A stretch of DNA of 64,000 nt from Paracamarosporium sp. OC-R06-R3 (Eukaryota > Ascomycota > Dothideomycetes > Pleosporales > Didymosphaeriaceae), in assembly GCA_019828545.1 (NCBI GenBank), contig JACVRA010000509.1, forward strand, positions 1 to 64,000, in the 5' to 3' direction. This document shows, piece by piece, positions 1-11,322 of the stretch. Both the position numbers and the translations under genes were made by a program. Each line of letters starts with the position of its first letter. The first letter of the stretch is position 1. The notes under the pieces are model-generated. The model was not told the DNA's origin. It ran no database searches and saw only the letters and a program-made list of their open reading frames with translations.

Positions 1-1152
1 ACGACGTGCATTGACTGCCAAGACACGGTAGATGCGCCGCTCGCTTAGTATCACGTTATATAGTTTATGAAAGTTCTATACAGTACTCTGAGCTTTCACA
101 TACAAGGATTTGAGCGTCGAGAAAAGAGTATACGGGAGATTAAGAGAACTACAAAGTTAACAAGTAGTTGCATCCACCCAAACATCCTTAAACGTGCCGT
201 CCCATACCAATTTCCAATTATTTGCTGCTCCATCCCCCTGAAACCTGGGCACAACGCTTCCTTCTTCACTATTTCCTTGCCACCGTTTCGTCGAAGTGAA
301 GCCTTTCTCCGCGTGTCCGCTACGCTACTAATTCCCTTACACACCAGAAGGCTACAAAGCCCAAGACAATTCCCCAGCCAGCGCCTCTAACAGCCTCACA
401 AACCCTTCCACCGAACCTCCTAATACCTTAAACCTTGAACGCCGTGCCCTGCTTCACGCAATTCCACTCGACATTCTCCACATGAGCACCCACCAAGTGA
501 TTGCTATTTCCTTTGTCGCTCGTAGAAAGCCTCATTCATGTACGGTCAGCACGCGTTGTGTTATAATCTTGAATCAGCTCATCGGATGGGTACAGCACGA
601 CGTGCTGTGCCGTGCATGAAAGTGCATGAAAGGCTGAACTGGAACGACGTCGATGCGGGAATCCTCGGAGATGGTATCTACAAATCGAGAGAGACTTGAT
701 GCAAGGATATCCGAGGAAAGTAGGAAAATGAATTCAAGACTAGCTTTGACCTGCCTTTGCAAGACCGCCGTGTACGAGGGATGCACGTGCTCACCCTTTG
801 CTTCCGTCCCAACTTTCACGGGCTTAATACCCCAGTACAGCCTTCTTTGATTGAAATAAAGCTAAAATCATTAATAAACCCCTAGAAATGCAGTTTCCAT
901 AGCATTTTGTATAGGCGACGCATTCGTGTTGGTAAGGCACGGGCCTCATCGGCCACTTTCCCGTATGCGCCAGAGATGCGTTACCTCTCTCCACATTCAC
1001 ATTCTGTCGCTTCCCACACGTTTACGCCTGCTGTTTAACCGTTGACCATTTTGGATCCACGCTGCACACGCTCGATTGCCGCCGCAGCTACGCCCGGTGA
1101 TGATGCGCGCTCCTCGCCGGCGACGGTAACGTAACTACCGGCCGTTACCACC
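1..1152. other. Intergenic, no gene recognised
   Basis: No open frame here looks like protein; the short frames have no recognisable domain and biased composition. The last 300 bases probably hold the promoter and 5' leader of the long gene that starts at 1153. Confidence 0.5.
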
Positions 1153-4100
1153 ATGTCGGCCCCCTCCAGCGAGGGTCGACGCTCGACGTCGTCCATGCCC
1201 TCCATCACATCGTCGCCCACGCTGAACTCGAGATACTCCGGAGCATACGCAGATAATGGAGAAGGCAGCTCGTCACAGCGACCCAGCCTGGCAGGGTCGA
1301 GGCAGAACAGTGGAGGGAGATTCCATGTCCAAGAGGAGCAGTCCCACAACTACGGGAGCCCGTTGCACGACGAGGCCGTCGGGGAACGCGATTTTGCGCT
1401 GCGCAAGCGGAACCGGAGGTCTGGAGGGTTCCTGCTGGACTCTGCCTTCTCCAGTGGACCGCGGAGCCGACACACACCTCATAGCGAACACGGAAAGGAT
1501 GCAAAGCGCAAGCAGGAATCGCATGACGACCAGACGCACGAACCGAAGGAGCCTACAGGGAGACATCATGGAGCAGACAGCATCGCGAGCAGTTCGCCAT
1601 TGTCGCGGGAGGTCAAGATTGCAGACGCAGATCGCAGGGTCGACTCGGCCAATACGACAGCGTACGGGTCAGACGGTATACATGTTGCAAAGGCGAGAGA
1701 AGGCGTATCTACAGTTCCCTCGACCGCACACGATAGAGAGCAGCACCTCGATAGTACGACGTCGCGTCCCGCCTTCGATCCGAATCAGATTGTACACATG
1801 GCCCTGAGCTTAAACGAGAGTCGCCGGCGGAACCTGAGTGCTGGCCATCTGCTCACTCCGCAAGCACATGCTTCGTCTGGAGGGCGTCGGGATGGAAGCT
1901 TCCATGGTCCTGGCACTGGAAGCGGCCACTTGAGACAATATCTGAACGAACAGCGAAGAGTGTCTCGGAACATCTCTCCATTTGGTGATGGATCTCCTGG
2001 ACGCCACATGTCAATGTCAGCGCAACGCAGAGGGTCAGTGTTGATACAAGGCCAGCAAGGCCTGAAGGAGCCGGGCGAAGCAACGTGGCGGCGAGTGGAC
2101 AAGGCTCGCGCATTTATTGAGCTGAGAGTAGAATACTTGAGGCTTCTTGAGTTTCTGCCTCCGCTCAAGCCCGACTCTACCGCACCCGGTAACTTCGTCG
2201 TCATGGCAAACAACCTCCCCGGGAGTCCGCATGCGCAGCTGACACGGATGCCCTCTCATTTGAATAAGCAATACGAACTAGGCCGGCCTTACAACCCTTT
2301 GCAGCTGCTACGTAACCGTCGGAGCAGAGCACGGGAAAGGAGGAGCTTCGAGCATCCACCAGAAGAGTTTGCAGACGTGGAACAGGTTCAGAAATGGGTC
2401 GATAGGGTGGAAGAAGCTGCGCGATTACCGTCATACCGTCACCTGGATGGTGTGGAATTACCCAGGCTCCATGAAGACCATGGCAACGTAGCAGAGCCTG
2501 CAAAGCCCGCTAGACCTAACAAAATCTGGATGTTCACTGTCGAAGAGCTGCTTGCAGATGCGCACTGGCTTGAGCATGGTGACAACAAGACAGTCGTGGA
2601 AGACCGGTATGGACGCAAAATCTTCCCGCCAAAAGAACCCCAGAAGCAAGATTTACTGCAAGCCCGTGCCAGCAAAGAGTATCCCGAGAAACGGAGAAAG
2701 AGTTGGGTCGAAGGTCTGGTAGCGGATAATCACAACACTACTGGAGATGAAAGCGAGGCATTGAGCGAGCGTGGGCGCAAGCGAAGACTTCTGCCTACCT
2801 TCCGCGCGGAGAGCCCGAAACATAGAAAACATAATTGGATCGGACACGCTGGGAGCTCTACGGATTCTTCTGATTCCGACTCTGATGTGGAGAAACGTCT
2901 TTCGAAAAAAACGCAACGAATGGTGGAAGGAGACAATGAAACCGGTGCATTGAAGCTCAGGATGAAACACCTCATGGAACGAGAGGCCAAAGAGACGCAG
3001 AGAGAGAACACCCCTGTGCTGTTCACGCCGGACACACCAAACAAATGGGGACAGGATTTCGCTGATAGCACTGATGAAAAGGGCGTACGAAGCTCTTTTG
3101 AAGTTCCAGACTCTGCGAATGGGTCTGCTAAAGCAAATCTAGACGGGCTCAAACTGCCCCCGAAGCAGCGCAACGATCCTGAGCTATCGAAGGACCCATC
3201 AAAAGAGTACAGGTCATCATTCGAAGGGTTCGATAGCACTGCACCAAGCACACCAATCCATGCAAGGCATTTTCCACACATTGATGGTGATTCTTCACCG
3301 CCACTGAGCCGTGCTGGTTCGCATAAGAAGCCGAAGAAAAGCAAACTAGACTTCTTGCGCTCTGAAGAGAGTAAAGCGAAGCATGACCAAGATCATCTTA
3401 GACCAGGCTCAGCTGGGACAGACAAAAAGCGTAGCTCTCGCAACGCTAGTGAAGAGGCGGAAGAAGGTAACGGTATTGGGTCCGCGATATGGGCAGCGCC
3501 AGGCGCAGTGAAGAATTTCCTAGGACACCGCAAGAACGATAGTGTTAGTAGCTTGACAAGTCCGATCAAAGACAAAGATCGCAGGGACACAAAAGAGCCG
3601 CCATCTGCTGTCACAAGGTTCATCAAGGGTGTGAAGAACGAGGGCTCGAAGATGGGAGAGTTCATATTCCGCAAAGACCGCCCAGCAGACGATTCAGACA
3701 CAGACGCAGCATCCGACCGCCTTCCAACCCTCGAATCTGAAACAGACGAAGATTATGGCTCGCTCCGACGCAGGCCGCCGCCCAACCTTGCGCGAAGCAC
3801 GACTGCTGAGACGGCAGGCAGCGTCACCTCCAAGACATCAAAGAAGGCCACCGGTTACCACCTCGACCTTCCGTCGTTCCGCTCCTCGTACCAAAACCAA
3901 TCGAACATGGATGAGGACACCGCTTCAGACATATCCGACCACCACATAACCCGCCAAGCCCGCCAAACGGCGAAGAATCGCTCTCCGCGCTTTGACAAGC
4001 TTGCTCCTCCGGGGCTGGATCTCTCCCGCATATCATCTACAGCATCTCCATCGGAGAGTCAAGAACGCATCAGCCAGCTTCTGGCTCGCCCCGGTGGTGT

Positions 4101-4866
4101 CGGCCACGCAGGTCTCCCCGTGACCTCTCTCGCGAAGGACAAATTACCTCCCGACAGCAGAGATAGTGCCAAGCCCAGACCCTCGCGCCCCACGCTCGAA
4201 GGAAAACGCCACTGGAGCATCACAGACTCCAACAACGACCTCTCCCGCCGCAGCACCACAAACATCGTGTCTCCATCCGACATCGCCCGCGTGCGTGCCC
4301 TCTTCCTCTGCTCGGGCATCAAAGCCAAAGAAATCAACCGGCGGGCCCTCGAGATCCGCGACGACCCACCCGCGTTCCTCACAAAAGCAGCCCACTCGGC
4401 AAACGCAGACCTCTACGGCGTAAGCAGGAAAGAAGAGCACGTCCTCGCCGCGCGCATCCTAACCACGGCCTTTGAATCGCGCATCGAGGAGCTGCAAGCC
4501 TCGGCTGCGCATTTCCGCGAGTCCGCAGTCGTGCACCTCCAGTCGCGCATCACGGAGCTCAAGGCCACAATGGAGACGTCGCTCTTCAGCCGCGTGCGCG
4601 ACAGCGGTGATGAGGCACTCCGAGCATCCAGTTGGGTCAGTGCAGACGCCCCGCTCTCCGTCAAGCAGATCACCGACGACATTGACCACATGCTGCGGTT
4701 GCGTCGGCGGCGCACCCGCTGGCTGCGCCGCGTCGGCTGGACCCTGCTCGAGTGGCTGCTGCTGGGCTTCATGTGGGCTGCGTGGCTCGTCGTCACCTTG
4801 TCGCGCGTCGTCGGCCGGTCCGCGACCTTTTTCTGGAGCATCCTGCGGTGGTTGCTGTGGCTGTAG
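1153..4866 (+). CDS. Long disordered protein with C-terminal membrane anchor, unknown function
   Basis: A single uninterrupted frame of 1237 codons. Residues 1 to about 1040 are Ser-, Arg-, Lys- and Asp-rich, low in complexity, with repeated SSFE, SDTD and RRKS-type stretches, as in a largely disordered cytosolic protein. Around residues 1050-1170 there is a more ordered, alpha-helical part (SPSDIARVRALFLCSGIKAK onwards) with possible coiled coil. The last 50 residues contain a basic patch (RLRRRRTRWLRR) followed by two closely spaced hydrophobic segments (WTLLEWLLLGFMWAAWLVVTL and FFWSILRWLLWL), so the protein probably ends as a tail-anchored or hairpin membrane protein of the ER or nuclear envelope. 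The ATG at 1153 opens the frame and is followed by a typical Ser/Pro-rich start. I do not recognise a named family. It appears intact and intronless. Confidence 0.8.
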   Translation: MSAPSSEGRRSTSSMPSITSSPTLNSRYSGAYADNGEGSSSQRPSLAGSRQNSGGRFHVQEEQSHNYGSPLHDEAVGERDFALRKRNRRSGGFLLDSAFSSGPRSRHTPHSEHGKDAKRKQESHDDQTHEPKEPTGRHHGADSIASSSPLSREVKIADADRRVDSANTTAYGSDGIHVAKAREGVSTVPSTAHDREQHLDSTTSRPAFDPNQIVHMALSLNESRRRNLSAGHLLTPQAHASSGGRRDGSFHGPGTGSGHLRQYLNEQRRVSRNISPFGDGSPGRHMSMSAQRRGSVLIQGQQGLKEPGEATWRRVDKARAFIELRVEYLRLLEFLPPLKPDSTAPGNFVVMANNLPGSPHAQLTRMPSHLNKQYELGRPYNPLQLLRNRRSRARERRSFEHPPEEFADVEQVQKWVDRVEEAARLPSYRHLDGVELPRLHEDHGNVAEPAKPARPNKIWMFTVEELLADAHWLEHGDNKTVVEDRYGRKIFPPKEPQKQDLLQARASKEYPEKRRKSWVEGLVADNHNTTGDESEALSERGRKRRLLPTFRAESPKHRKHNWIGHAGSSTDSSDSDSDVEKRLSKKTQRMVEGDNETGALKLRMKHLMEREAKETQRENTPVLFTPDTPNKWGQDFADSTDEKGVRSSFEVPDSANGSAKANLDGLKLPPKQRNDPELSKDPSKEYRSSFEGFDSTAPSTPIHARHFPHIDGDSSPPLSRAGSHKKPKKSKLDFLRSEESKAKHDQDHLRPGSAGTDKKRSSRNASEEAEEGNGIGSAIWAAPGAVKNFLGHRKNDSVSSLTSPIKDKDRRDTKEPPSAVTRFIKGVKNEGSKMGEFIFRKDRPADDSDTDAASDRLPTLESETDEDYGSLRRRPPPNLARSTTAETAGSVTSKTSKKATGYHLDLPSFRSSYQNQSNMDEDTASDISDHHITRQARQTAKNRSPRFDKLAPPGLDLSRISSTASPSESQERISQLLARPGGVGHAGLPVTSLAKDKLPPDSRDSAKPRPSRPTLEGKRHWSITDSNNDLSRRSTTNIVSPSDIARVRALFLCSGIKAKEINRRALEIRDDPPAFLTKAAHSANADLYGVSRKEEHVLAARILTTAFESRIEELQASAAHFRESAVVHLQSRITELKATMETSLFSRVRDSGDEALRASSWVSADAPLSVKQITDDIDHMLRLRRRRTRWLRRVGWTLLEWLLLGFMWAAWLVVTLSRVVGRSATFFWSILRWLLWL

Positions 4867-5588
4867 GGTAGGTACGACGCTGTTCTGTTCTGTTCTGTTT
4901 CGTTTCGTTTCGTTTCGGTTTGCTGTCTGACTTTGTTCTGTGATGCTGGCGCATTCTGGCGTTTAGCTTGCCTGCTCGCTTGGCTTGCTTACTTGCTTGC
5001 TCACTTACTTGCCTGCTTGGTTGCCTGCTTGCCTGCTTGCCTGCTTGCCTGCTTGCCTGCTTGCCTGCTTGCTTGCTTGCTTGCTTGCCTGCTTGCTTGC
5101 CTGCTTGCTTTTTGCACCATGCCTTTTTCCTGTTGTATCATGAGGGTACGGCGTTGCATGGGGCTTGATACCATTGTATATTCTTCTTCGCTTTCTGGGG
5201 GTTTGAAATGCGTACGTTGGATAAGTATGCTTGCGTGGCATTGTTATTGCTATTCTTTTTAACGCTTCGACGTTGGTATAGGTATACAGAATGGTAATGT
5301 GTATGTGTATTGGATGCAATCGAACGGTTCCTGTTTGGCAACTTTGCATGTGACGACGTGTGGCTCTGAGCTCAGATAGAAGCGTGCGTGAAATAGGAGC
5401 GTTGTGAGACGAGAAGATGAAAGTCTGCATTTCTGGTGAGTTGAGTTGAGTTGGGTTTCGCTGGTGCGCAGTGAGGTGAGATACGAGCACGGGAGGCTTC
5501 TTCCCAAATCGCCTGTCGCTCACGTAACATCAACGAGAATAGCAAAAACACATAATATATACTGTAATCACTGCTTCTAGTCGATACG
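4867..5588. repeat. Microsatellite (CTTGCCTG units) and 3' flank
   Basis: After the stop at 4866 come short TTCTG/TTTCG pentamer runs and then, at about 4964-5110, a (CTTG)n/(CCTG)n tetranucleotide tract. Open frames across it (Ala-Cys-Leu or Lys-Gln-Ala repeats) are products of the repeat and not genes. The same type of tract recurs at about 47970-47995 in the MAT flank. The rest, to 5588, shows nothing further. Confidence 0.7.
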
Positions 5589-6674
5589 TCATGCGACCCC
5601 TCGTACATCTGTTTCCTCCAAATCGCGCCGTGCTGCCCTCAGTATCTTTTTCATCTCGTCGTATAGCTTTTGATTTGGACCTCTCCATCTCCCACCGCCA
5701 GGGAATACCTTTCGCCGCAGTTTGTTGACGCAAGGTATCAAGGGCTGATAGTATGGCGTGAATGTCTTACCCACGGTTCTTAGAAAATCCCTTTCATCAT
5801 TTATGATGCCCTTTTTCATAACAGCTAATTCTTCTGTATCCAGGTAGTTCCATTTGTCAAATCGCGGTACTGTTCTTCCTTGGTTTGGTCCGGTGTAGTG
5901 AATGCATATCCAGAACAGCACCCAGAAAACCGATTCGAGGTCGTGCATAAACGAATGGGTCTCATCATCGAGGAGCACCCCGATCGCCATGAATGCCCTT
6001 GTGCCAGTCTTTCCACGCGCCCCAGAAGAGGCATCGCGCCGCTCTTTGATAGCCAGGTCGAGATCGATGATGAATGCGGGCCAAGAAGGGTTGTCTTTGT
6101 CTTTATTCACTATAAGATTATTGGGCGAAATGTCGCTTTGCAGGAAGCCGGCCTTTGTTTGCAACGACTCGTATCCTTCAATACATTTCGAGCTGGCTTT
6201 GTATATAGGTGCCCCGAAATCGCGGAGAATGACACGGCGATGTACTCGATTTGCTGTAGCTATCCCACCTTCAACGGGCGAGCTCAAACAAGTTCGCTTA
6301 CCAGGTGGTAATGGCGCGTTCGTGCAGCTCAACGACCGCTTCCTTCCCGCAGCAGTGCTGTTTCGACCGGCTCGTGAGCTGCGATGACAATTACTGCGTG
6401 GAGGCGACATCGAGCTTTCTGGTCTGTAATTTGTCGCTTCAGTAATATCGAGGCCTTGTCGCACATTCTCGCGGATGTCATCCTCTTGGCCACCTACGTG
6501 GACTGTCTCGTGGTGGTAGTATCTTGCGACATTTATCACACCCTTCTCGGTTGCCTCTCGTAGAAGCCCTCCCTCTTCGTCACGCTCTGGATATTGCCAC
6601 GAGTCTTTGATAACAAGAGGCGCTTTTGATTCGTCTCCTTCACGGTGAGCTTTTGTAACTACGTCACATAGTTT
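5589..6674 (-). pseudogene. FunK1-type fungal protein kinase, N-terminally truncated
   Basis: The minus frame is open from 6674 to the stop at 5589. It contains the sequence pattern of fungus-specific FunK1 kinases: an early PLVIKDSWQYPERDEEG block (6590-6630), then NVARYYHHETV, RVHRRVILRDFG, a catalytic-loop equivalent QSDISPNNLIVN, the metal-binding segment IDLDLA with GKTGTRAFMAIGVL after it, and the HDLESVFWVLFWICIHY helix. The usual N-terminal 150-200 residues are missing: a stop lies at 6675 and a two-base assembly gap at 6751. Between YKASS and CIEGYESL the spacing is shorter than I remember for the family, which hints at a small deletion ahead of the catalytic loop. FunK1 genes are multicopy and often decay. 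An upstream exon cannot be excluded, so truncation is likely but unproven. Confidence 0.75.
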
Positions 6675-6750
6675 CTATAAGGCAGGCACCACCTAGTGCA
6701 CGGACTATAGTCAACAAGACTATCCCGCCCTCTTACCTTCTCAGGGAGAC

Positions 6751-6752
6751 NN
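6751..6752. other. Assembly gap (2 N)
   Basis: Two undetermined bases, just upstream of the FunK1 relic; they could hide the frame break of that gene. Confidence 0.99.
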
Positions 6753-7204
6753 TTGTTGTTCTTACTTTACCTGGCCACTTACAGCTTTCCAGCAGGTCGT
6801 TGCTCGGCCACATGGGCACTTGCTAGATCAGCAGACTTGGCACCAAAAGCGTCAACCCAACACCTGTTATTTTAAAAACGTCAAACCGAATTGATGGCTA
6901 GTACTTGGGAGTCGTTCGGGGTGATGTGATGGCCCGCTTTCCTTGCGCTACTCAAGGCGAGTCAGTCATTTCCTGCTGTGTAACGCAAATTTTGCTTCAA
7001 AAGATTGCAATGGAGAGGAGTCAACCTTCCACCGTTCTTTCGTTTGAGGGTCTATTTACCTTGGCCTGGATCACATCACCCTACAGTCGGTATGCAGGCT
7101 TCGCGTGCCACTGTTCAGGAAGATCTTGTGCGGGCTTGGAAAATATTGGTGGATCGTGTTGTTGGTTAGTCCCACCATCTCCACCTCTACCTAGATGCTA
7201 AACC

Positions 7205-7648
7205 TTGACCCTTCAAGACTCGGCAACCGGAATCGTTGAACTCCAGTGGCCTTCTGCTCATCCAGGGGGCCGTGAACCTGCCGCTCTCTTTGAAGCACTT
7301 CCTCTTCGCGACTTCATCGTAGAAATTTTACGTCGATCCCGAGCAAGTTATTACACTCTCAAGGTGGCCCTCTACTATCTGGATCTGCTTGCAGAACATC
7401 TAGTCACAGACCGGAGAGTGGGGACGCTGCCGTGTGTTCGACGCCTGTTCATTACTGCGCTTGTTCTTGCTTGGAAGTATTTGCACGATTACGACTGCTC
7501 TATCAGATGTTGGAGCGAGATGTCTAGCCTTGATGCTCGCGAGATCAATGCAAACGAGATGGTATTCCTCCATGCGATCAACTGGGAACTTTACATTCCC
7601 AATTCGACGTGTGACGCGTGGCAGGAAAGCCTTTGGAGTGCGAAATGA
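7205..7648 (+). pseudogene. Cyclin-box fragment (Pho80/Pcl-like cyclin)
   Basis: The 147-codon frame has no ATG before its domain. From about residue 35 it matches the N-terminal cyclin fold of fungal Pho85-type cyclins: LRDFIVEILRRSRASYYTLK, ALYYLDLL, then RRLFITALVLAWKYLHD, the conserved Lys/Tyr of the cyclin groove, and EINANEMVFLHAINWELYI. These proteins bind the Pho85 cyclin-dependent kinase and act in phosphate and nutrient signalling. The N-terminus is absent unless an unseen exon lies in 6900-7200, and the protein stops right after the cyclin fold. A dispersed repeat starts four bases after the stop, so the 3' end may have been cut by its insertion. Probably a relic. Confidence 0.6.
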
Positions 7649-7651
7649 GCA

Positions 7652-7812
7652 CGTGATCTTTCATCACGTGATGTTTTCTTTTGTATCTAGCACAGTGCCA
7701 GATCCTGATCGCCTATTTAATAGGCCAAGCTCATCTGATCTCTCCTATGTAGCAATAAATCAATTACTGCTCGCTGGGCCGAGCTTTCCAATCGTAGTTA
7801 CCTCAACACTTT
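7652..7812. repeat. Dispersed ~155-bp repeat, copy A
   Basis: This segment recurs in reverse orientation at 11062-11214 and 32366-32520. All copies contain an AATAAATCAATTACTG block, a GGCCTATT..AATAGGC block and end at a CACGTG-rich imperfect palindrome (here GCACGTGATC..CATCACGTGATG). There is no coding capacity. It could be a non-autonomous DNA element or a solo terminal repeat. Confidence 0.75.
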
Positions 7813-8141
7813 CCCATCAGATCCGTAATTGCGTCCAAGACGTCTAGGTAAAAAATTGGAGACACCTTGAGCTTTTTCCAAGACCAAAGTGCACGATAGA
7901 ACCACTTGTGAGGAAATAACTCGTGATAAGCCGTGTGATGAGCCACTTAGTGAAGAAGCCACTAGAAACAAAGACCCTAGCATCGAGACTGACCGCAGCT
8001 GGAATTTTTGTCATGTCATCCCAAGACCTTTCCAGATCTCTGGAGCCGCCACTACTGTTGCACGCCTAGGACTGACAACTGGCACCTCCGCCTTCAGCCA
8101 GCACCGCGATATTCAACACACCTCCCCATTACTAGGATGAC

Positions 8142-8167
8142 CGTCTCCAGCGACCAGCAACTGTACT
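8142..8167. repeat. 26-bp repeat shared with 14492-14517
   Basis: The stretch around GTCTCCAGCGACCAGCAAC occurs here and again near 14498-14518, where several further TCTCCAGCGA boxes in both orientations surround it. The left arm of the 607-bp inverted-repeat element begins inside this block. Confidence 0.6.
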
Positions 8168-8762
8168 TCTAAGCGGAAGTCGCTGCTTCTCTGGAACGCA
8201 CAGAATCATGGCATACCGGAATTGGCTTGATGAACAATGTCTGACGTTGGTGACGTATCTGATAGAATTTAACGATCGTATTCATTCTCTCATCAAGGAC
8301 TTGTAATGTCCAACTTCAAACGTTGCTTTGCGCAATTCCTTGTTACTATATTCAATGTGTACGCATACGACAGCCCGTATGCTGGCATCTGAATCCACCA
8401 ACCAGGCCGCCAAATGGTCTGTCACCAAGGCCGAAGGACGGACTGGAGCTTACATTCTGGAGGAGATTGCTTGACAAATCCAGGACCTCCAAGACTGAGG
8501 ACGTCAGGTGCGAATTAGATGGGTTCCAGCCCACGAAGGAATCCTAGGCAACGGAGCAGCAGACATAGCTGCAAAGGAAGCTAAACTCTTTCCCCTTAAG
8601 ACTACACTGAAAAGAAGATGCAAGCAGCAAGCGGAGACGGCATGGAGCACAAAATGGCAGAAGGAGACAAAAGGCTGAGCTACGTTTAGGAACACACCGT
8701 CACCTACAAAGAGAGTACTCAAACTACATTAAGCAGCGACTTCCGCTTAGAAGTACAGTTGC
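8157..8762. mobile_element. 606-bp element with perfect 32-bp terminal inverted repeats
   Basis: Bases 8157-8188 and 8731-8762 are perfect reverse complements over 32 bp (the left arm starts GCAACTGTACTTC). The interior includes part of a decayed non-LTR retrotransposon RNase H frame. I see no clear target duplication. It may be a small non-autonomous DNA transposon that captured retroelement sequence, or a fold-back element. Confidence 0.6.
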
Positions 8763-8900
8763 TAAGTAGAACCACTCCTACCAAAACAGCACTCGATATA
8801 GTCATCAACCGGATTGAATCTCAACGGGTCAGAGCGGTGAATTGGAGCAACGTTGATTATCCAGTCTAATAAGGTTTCTATATTCAATCAAAGAAGTACT
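8430..8900 (+). pseudogene. Non-LTR retrotransposon (LINE, Tad-like) RNase H relic
   Basis: In the plus frame around 8500-8590 one reads RIRWVPAHEGILGNGAADIA followed by AKEA, the characteristic C-terminal RNase H motif of fungal LINE-type polyproteins (WVPAH with the catalytic-histidine turn and GN..AD). Stops and frame changes flank it on both sides (for example before RIRWVP and after AETAWSTKWQKETKG). No reverse transcriptase is visible. Heavily degraded. Confidence 0.65.
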
Positions 8901-9202
8901 CGGCGGTCTTAGAAAGGCAGGTCAAAGCTAGTCTTAAAAAGGATTAGTACTAAGGCTAACTAAAACAAGAATGGCGCGCACTCAAGGATGCGATCATGTA
9001 TGGGCAGGGGATGCGCGACGAGCTGGGAGGTGGGATGTTATGTTGTTTTGTTGTCGTGTTTCGCGGAAGGATGAGCAACTGGCTCAGCGTCGCGATTGTC
9101 GGGTGAGACTAGTGTGTAATTACAATATTTTCAATATCAACTGTTTCCAGCTGCTTTGCAGAGCAAACTTTCCACAGAAACACACCAGCCTCGTGAAAAA
9201 GA

Positions 9203-9541
9203 CTATCCAAAAAAGGCGGTGACCGACAATTCACCAAAAGCAAAGGAACCATTGTGTTCTCGTATCATGCGTTGGAGTTTTCGACGGTCACCCAGTCGCA
9301 AGTCCATCTCCGACATGTCGTTCTCTGTGATTTCTCGAATACTCTCCCAATCCGAGAAGCCGTTTTCGTGGAGATGGCGCTCATATGGACCAAGTCCAAA
9401 CCGAGCGAGAGTCATTTTTAACTCTAATGTGCCGATGGTGGCTTCTTTGGGAGCCGATGGTCTTTCACAATTGAATTGTTCCATGGTGTCTGTGAAGCCT
9501 CCACTTGTGAGAACCATTTGAGACGGGTTTTCCGCAGCCAA
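9203..9541 (-). CDS. Short SAM-domain protein or fragment
   Basis: The 112-codon frame contains a sterile alpha motif at residues 46-98: ARFGLGPYERHLHENGFSDW, then ESIREITENDMSEMDLRLGDRRKLQRMI. That is the five-helix SAM pattern with the LG.RRKLQR end-helix. In filamentous fungi this kind of SAM often precedes an HMG box, but here the frame stops about 15 residues later with no second domain. It may be a 5' fragment of such a gene or a small scaffold protein. The start Met at 9541 is plausible but untested. Confidence 0.5.
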   Translation of the reverse strand: MAAENPSQMVLTSGGFTDTMEQFNCERPSAPKEATIGTLELKMTLARFGLGPYERHLHENGFSDWESIREITENDMSEMDLRLGDRRKLQRMIREHNGSFAFGELSVTAFFG

Positions 9542-11061
9542 TCAAGCATTGATAACGTATGGGTCACCCAACGAGGCGCCTTCGTAGTGTTACTGAGCAA
9601 GCGAGATCAACATGGGACGGCAAGCAGTGTCAGGGTCCAAGCACCTATGTGGCCGAAGTTACGCATGCATCCTAGTTCACATAGGAACCTATTTTGTCAT
9701 AATGAAGGAGATACCACACGCTGCGAGCCAGCAGCGGTACGATTGAACATGGAAGGACTTGCTGCAATTCGCGTTTCACGTTAGTCAATAAGGAGGGAGG
9801 TTTAGATGGCAAGGTAGACGCCTCAGCTCACCACTGGGCTTGCCCGCGAAATTAAAGACTGTGACACAAAGGATCCCCGACAGGCGCTGCGGGGTCGCGT
9901 TTGTTTGACACCCCCCGTGGGGCCATCCGCGAAGGCGTCAACATCTGGTCCACCACTTTCCACCAGCAAAGACAGGAACATCAATGGCTTGAATGTAACC
10001 TCCAAGATGTCACGCTGGTCGATCGTCGAGGTGTTTGCCGTGGAATCTGGCAGGTAGGCTACTTCATCTTAGGACCCCCCACTGACGTAGGGACGCCACA
10101 TGTTCTCATCACGACCATCGATGTTGGGAATTCCTCGCAATCAGCTGCGCTACCGTCGGGCTTTTCGTCCCGGCTGACTTCGTGACCATGTTCCATCAAG
10201 TCTGTGGTCAACCTACCAGCAGCATGCACAACAGCCCTGTAAGATTCGACATACATTGTACCACACAATATGAAGCAAAATAAGGTTTTAAGCCACCTCG
10301 TGTGATCGTGATGCGGGCCCTGTACCTATTGTTTGGTAGCGAAGCGCATTAGTCGGTGACGGCTCCGAGTGAGCTTCTACATGCACCGGCTATCTACTGA
10401 CGGCAATGACGGCCACTGGATGCCGGACACCCAGGGGCGGGTTGGTAGCTGCAAGACCGTGAGCCTCAATAGAACCTTATTGGCATTAATGCTTTTCTTG
10501 GCCGATGCATGGATGTTGCCAAACTTCTCGGCAAGCTTTTAATAGATCCGCGGAGGCGGCGAGCGGCGCAAAGCTCGTAACCTGACTTTTACCGCCTCCA
10601 TGGGTACTTTGTAAATGAGCAAGAAGGGTCCGTCCAAGGAACCGGTTCAACCCCGCTGCATGTAGTGGCAAAGTTGACAACTCCATAGCCTTTCTGCCTT
10701 GTCGAATATGCGTTTAACACCATAGCCGTGGTGGCGCTACCGTAGGTTTGGGAAACACGTCACTTGCTTTCTGAAACACTACCGTGAAGATGCTCGTATC
10801 AGTCAGTTCCGTATCTGAGTCTCTGCCACACTCGAAGTATGCCTCCTTCGACGGTTGACCTATAGGAGCACAAATTAGTATTAGAAACATTATCTACATG
10901 GCCGGCTAAGCATATTTAGATAGTGGTTTAGGGAGAAAAGGTAATTGTTCTACAGGATGAAGCGGGGCGGAGCGGATCAGCAATAATCCGGGACGCGTTG
11001 CCAAACCGGGCATAGCTGTGGAGAATTCGCGGCTGAAACCGAGTAGGAATCAATCAATCAA
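9542..11061. other. No gene recognised
   Basis: Only short, composition-biased frames. I see no domain, RNA gene or clear repeat up to the dispersed repeat at 11062. Confidence 0.4.
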
Positions 11062-11214
11062 TGTTGAGGTAACTACGATTGGAAAGCTCGGCCCAGCAAG
11101 CAGTAATTGATTTATTGCTACAGAGGAGAGATCAGATAAGCTTGGCCTATTGAAAAGGCGACCAGGATCTGAAACTGTACTAGATACAAAAGAAGACATC
11201 ACGTGACGAAATTT
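11062..11214. repeat. Dispersed ~155-bp repeat, copy B (inverted)
   Basis: Reverse-orientation copy of 7652-7812, starting GTAACTACGATTGG and ending at ATCACGTGACG. The right end is less palindromic than in copies A and C. Confidence 0.75.
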
Positions 11215-11322
11215 CGCGCTTTCTCTTTCACTCACCTTCCGTCAGCCAGCCAACCAGTCAGCGCCGATTAGTTTCGCTATTTTGTTTCGCCGCTTTGACC
11301 TTATTTTGAAATCGCGAATCCA

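Noticed and set aside
4933..5262. Ala-Cys-Leu-rich open frame as a cysteine-rich peptide
   Set aside because: It is just the translation of the CTTG/CCTG microsatellite.
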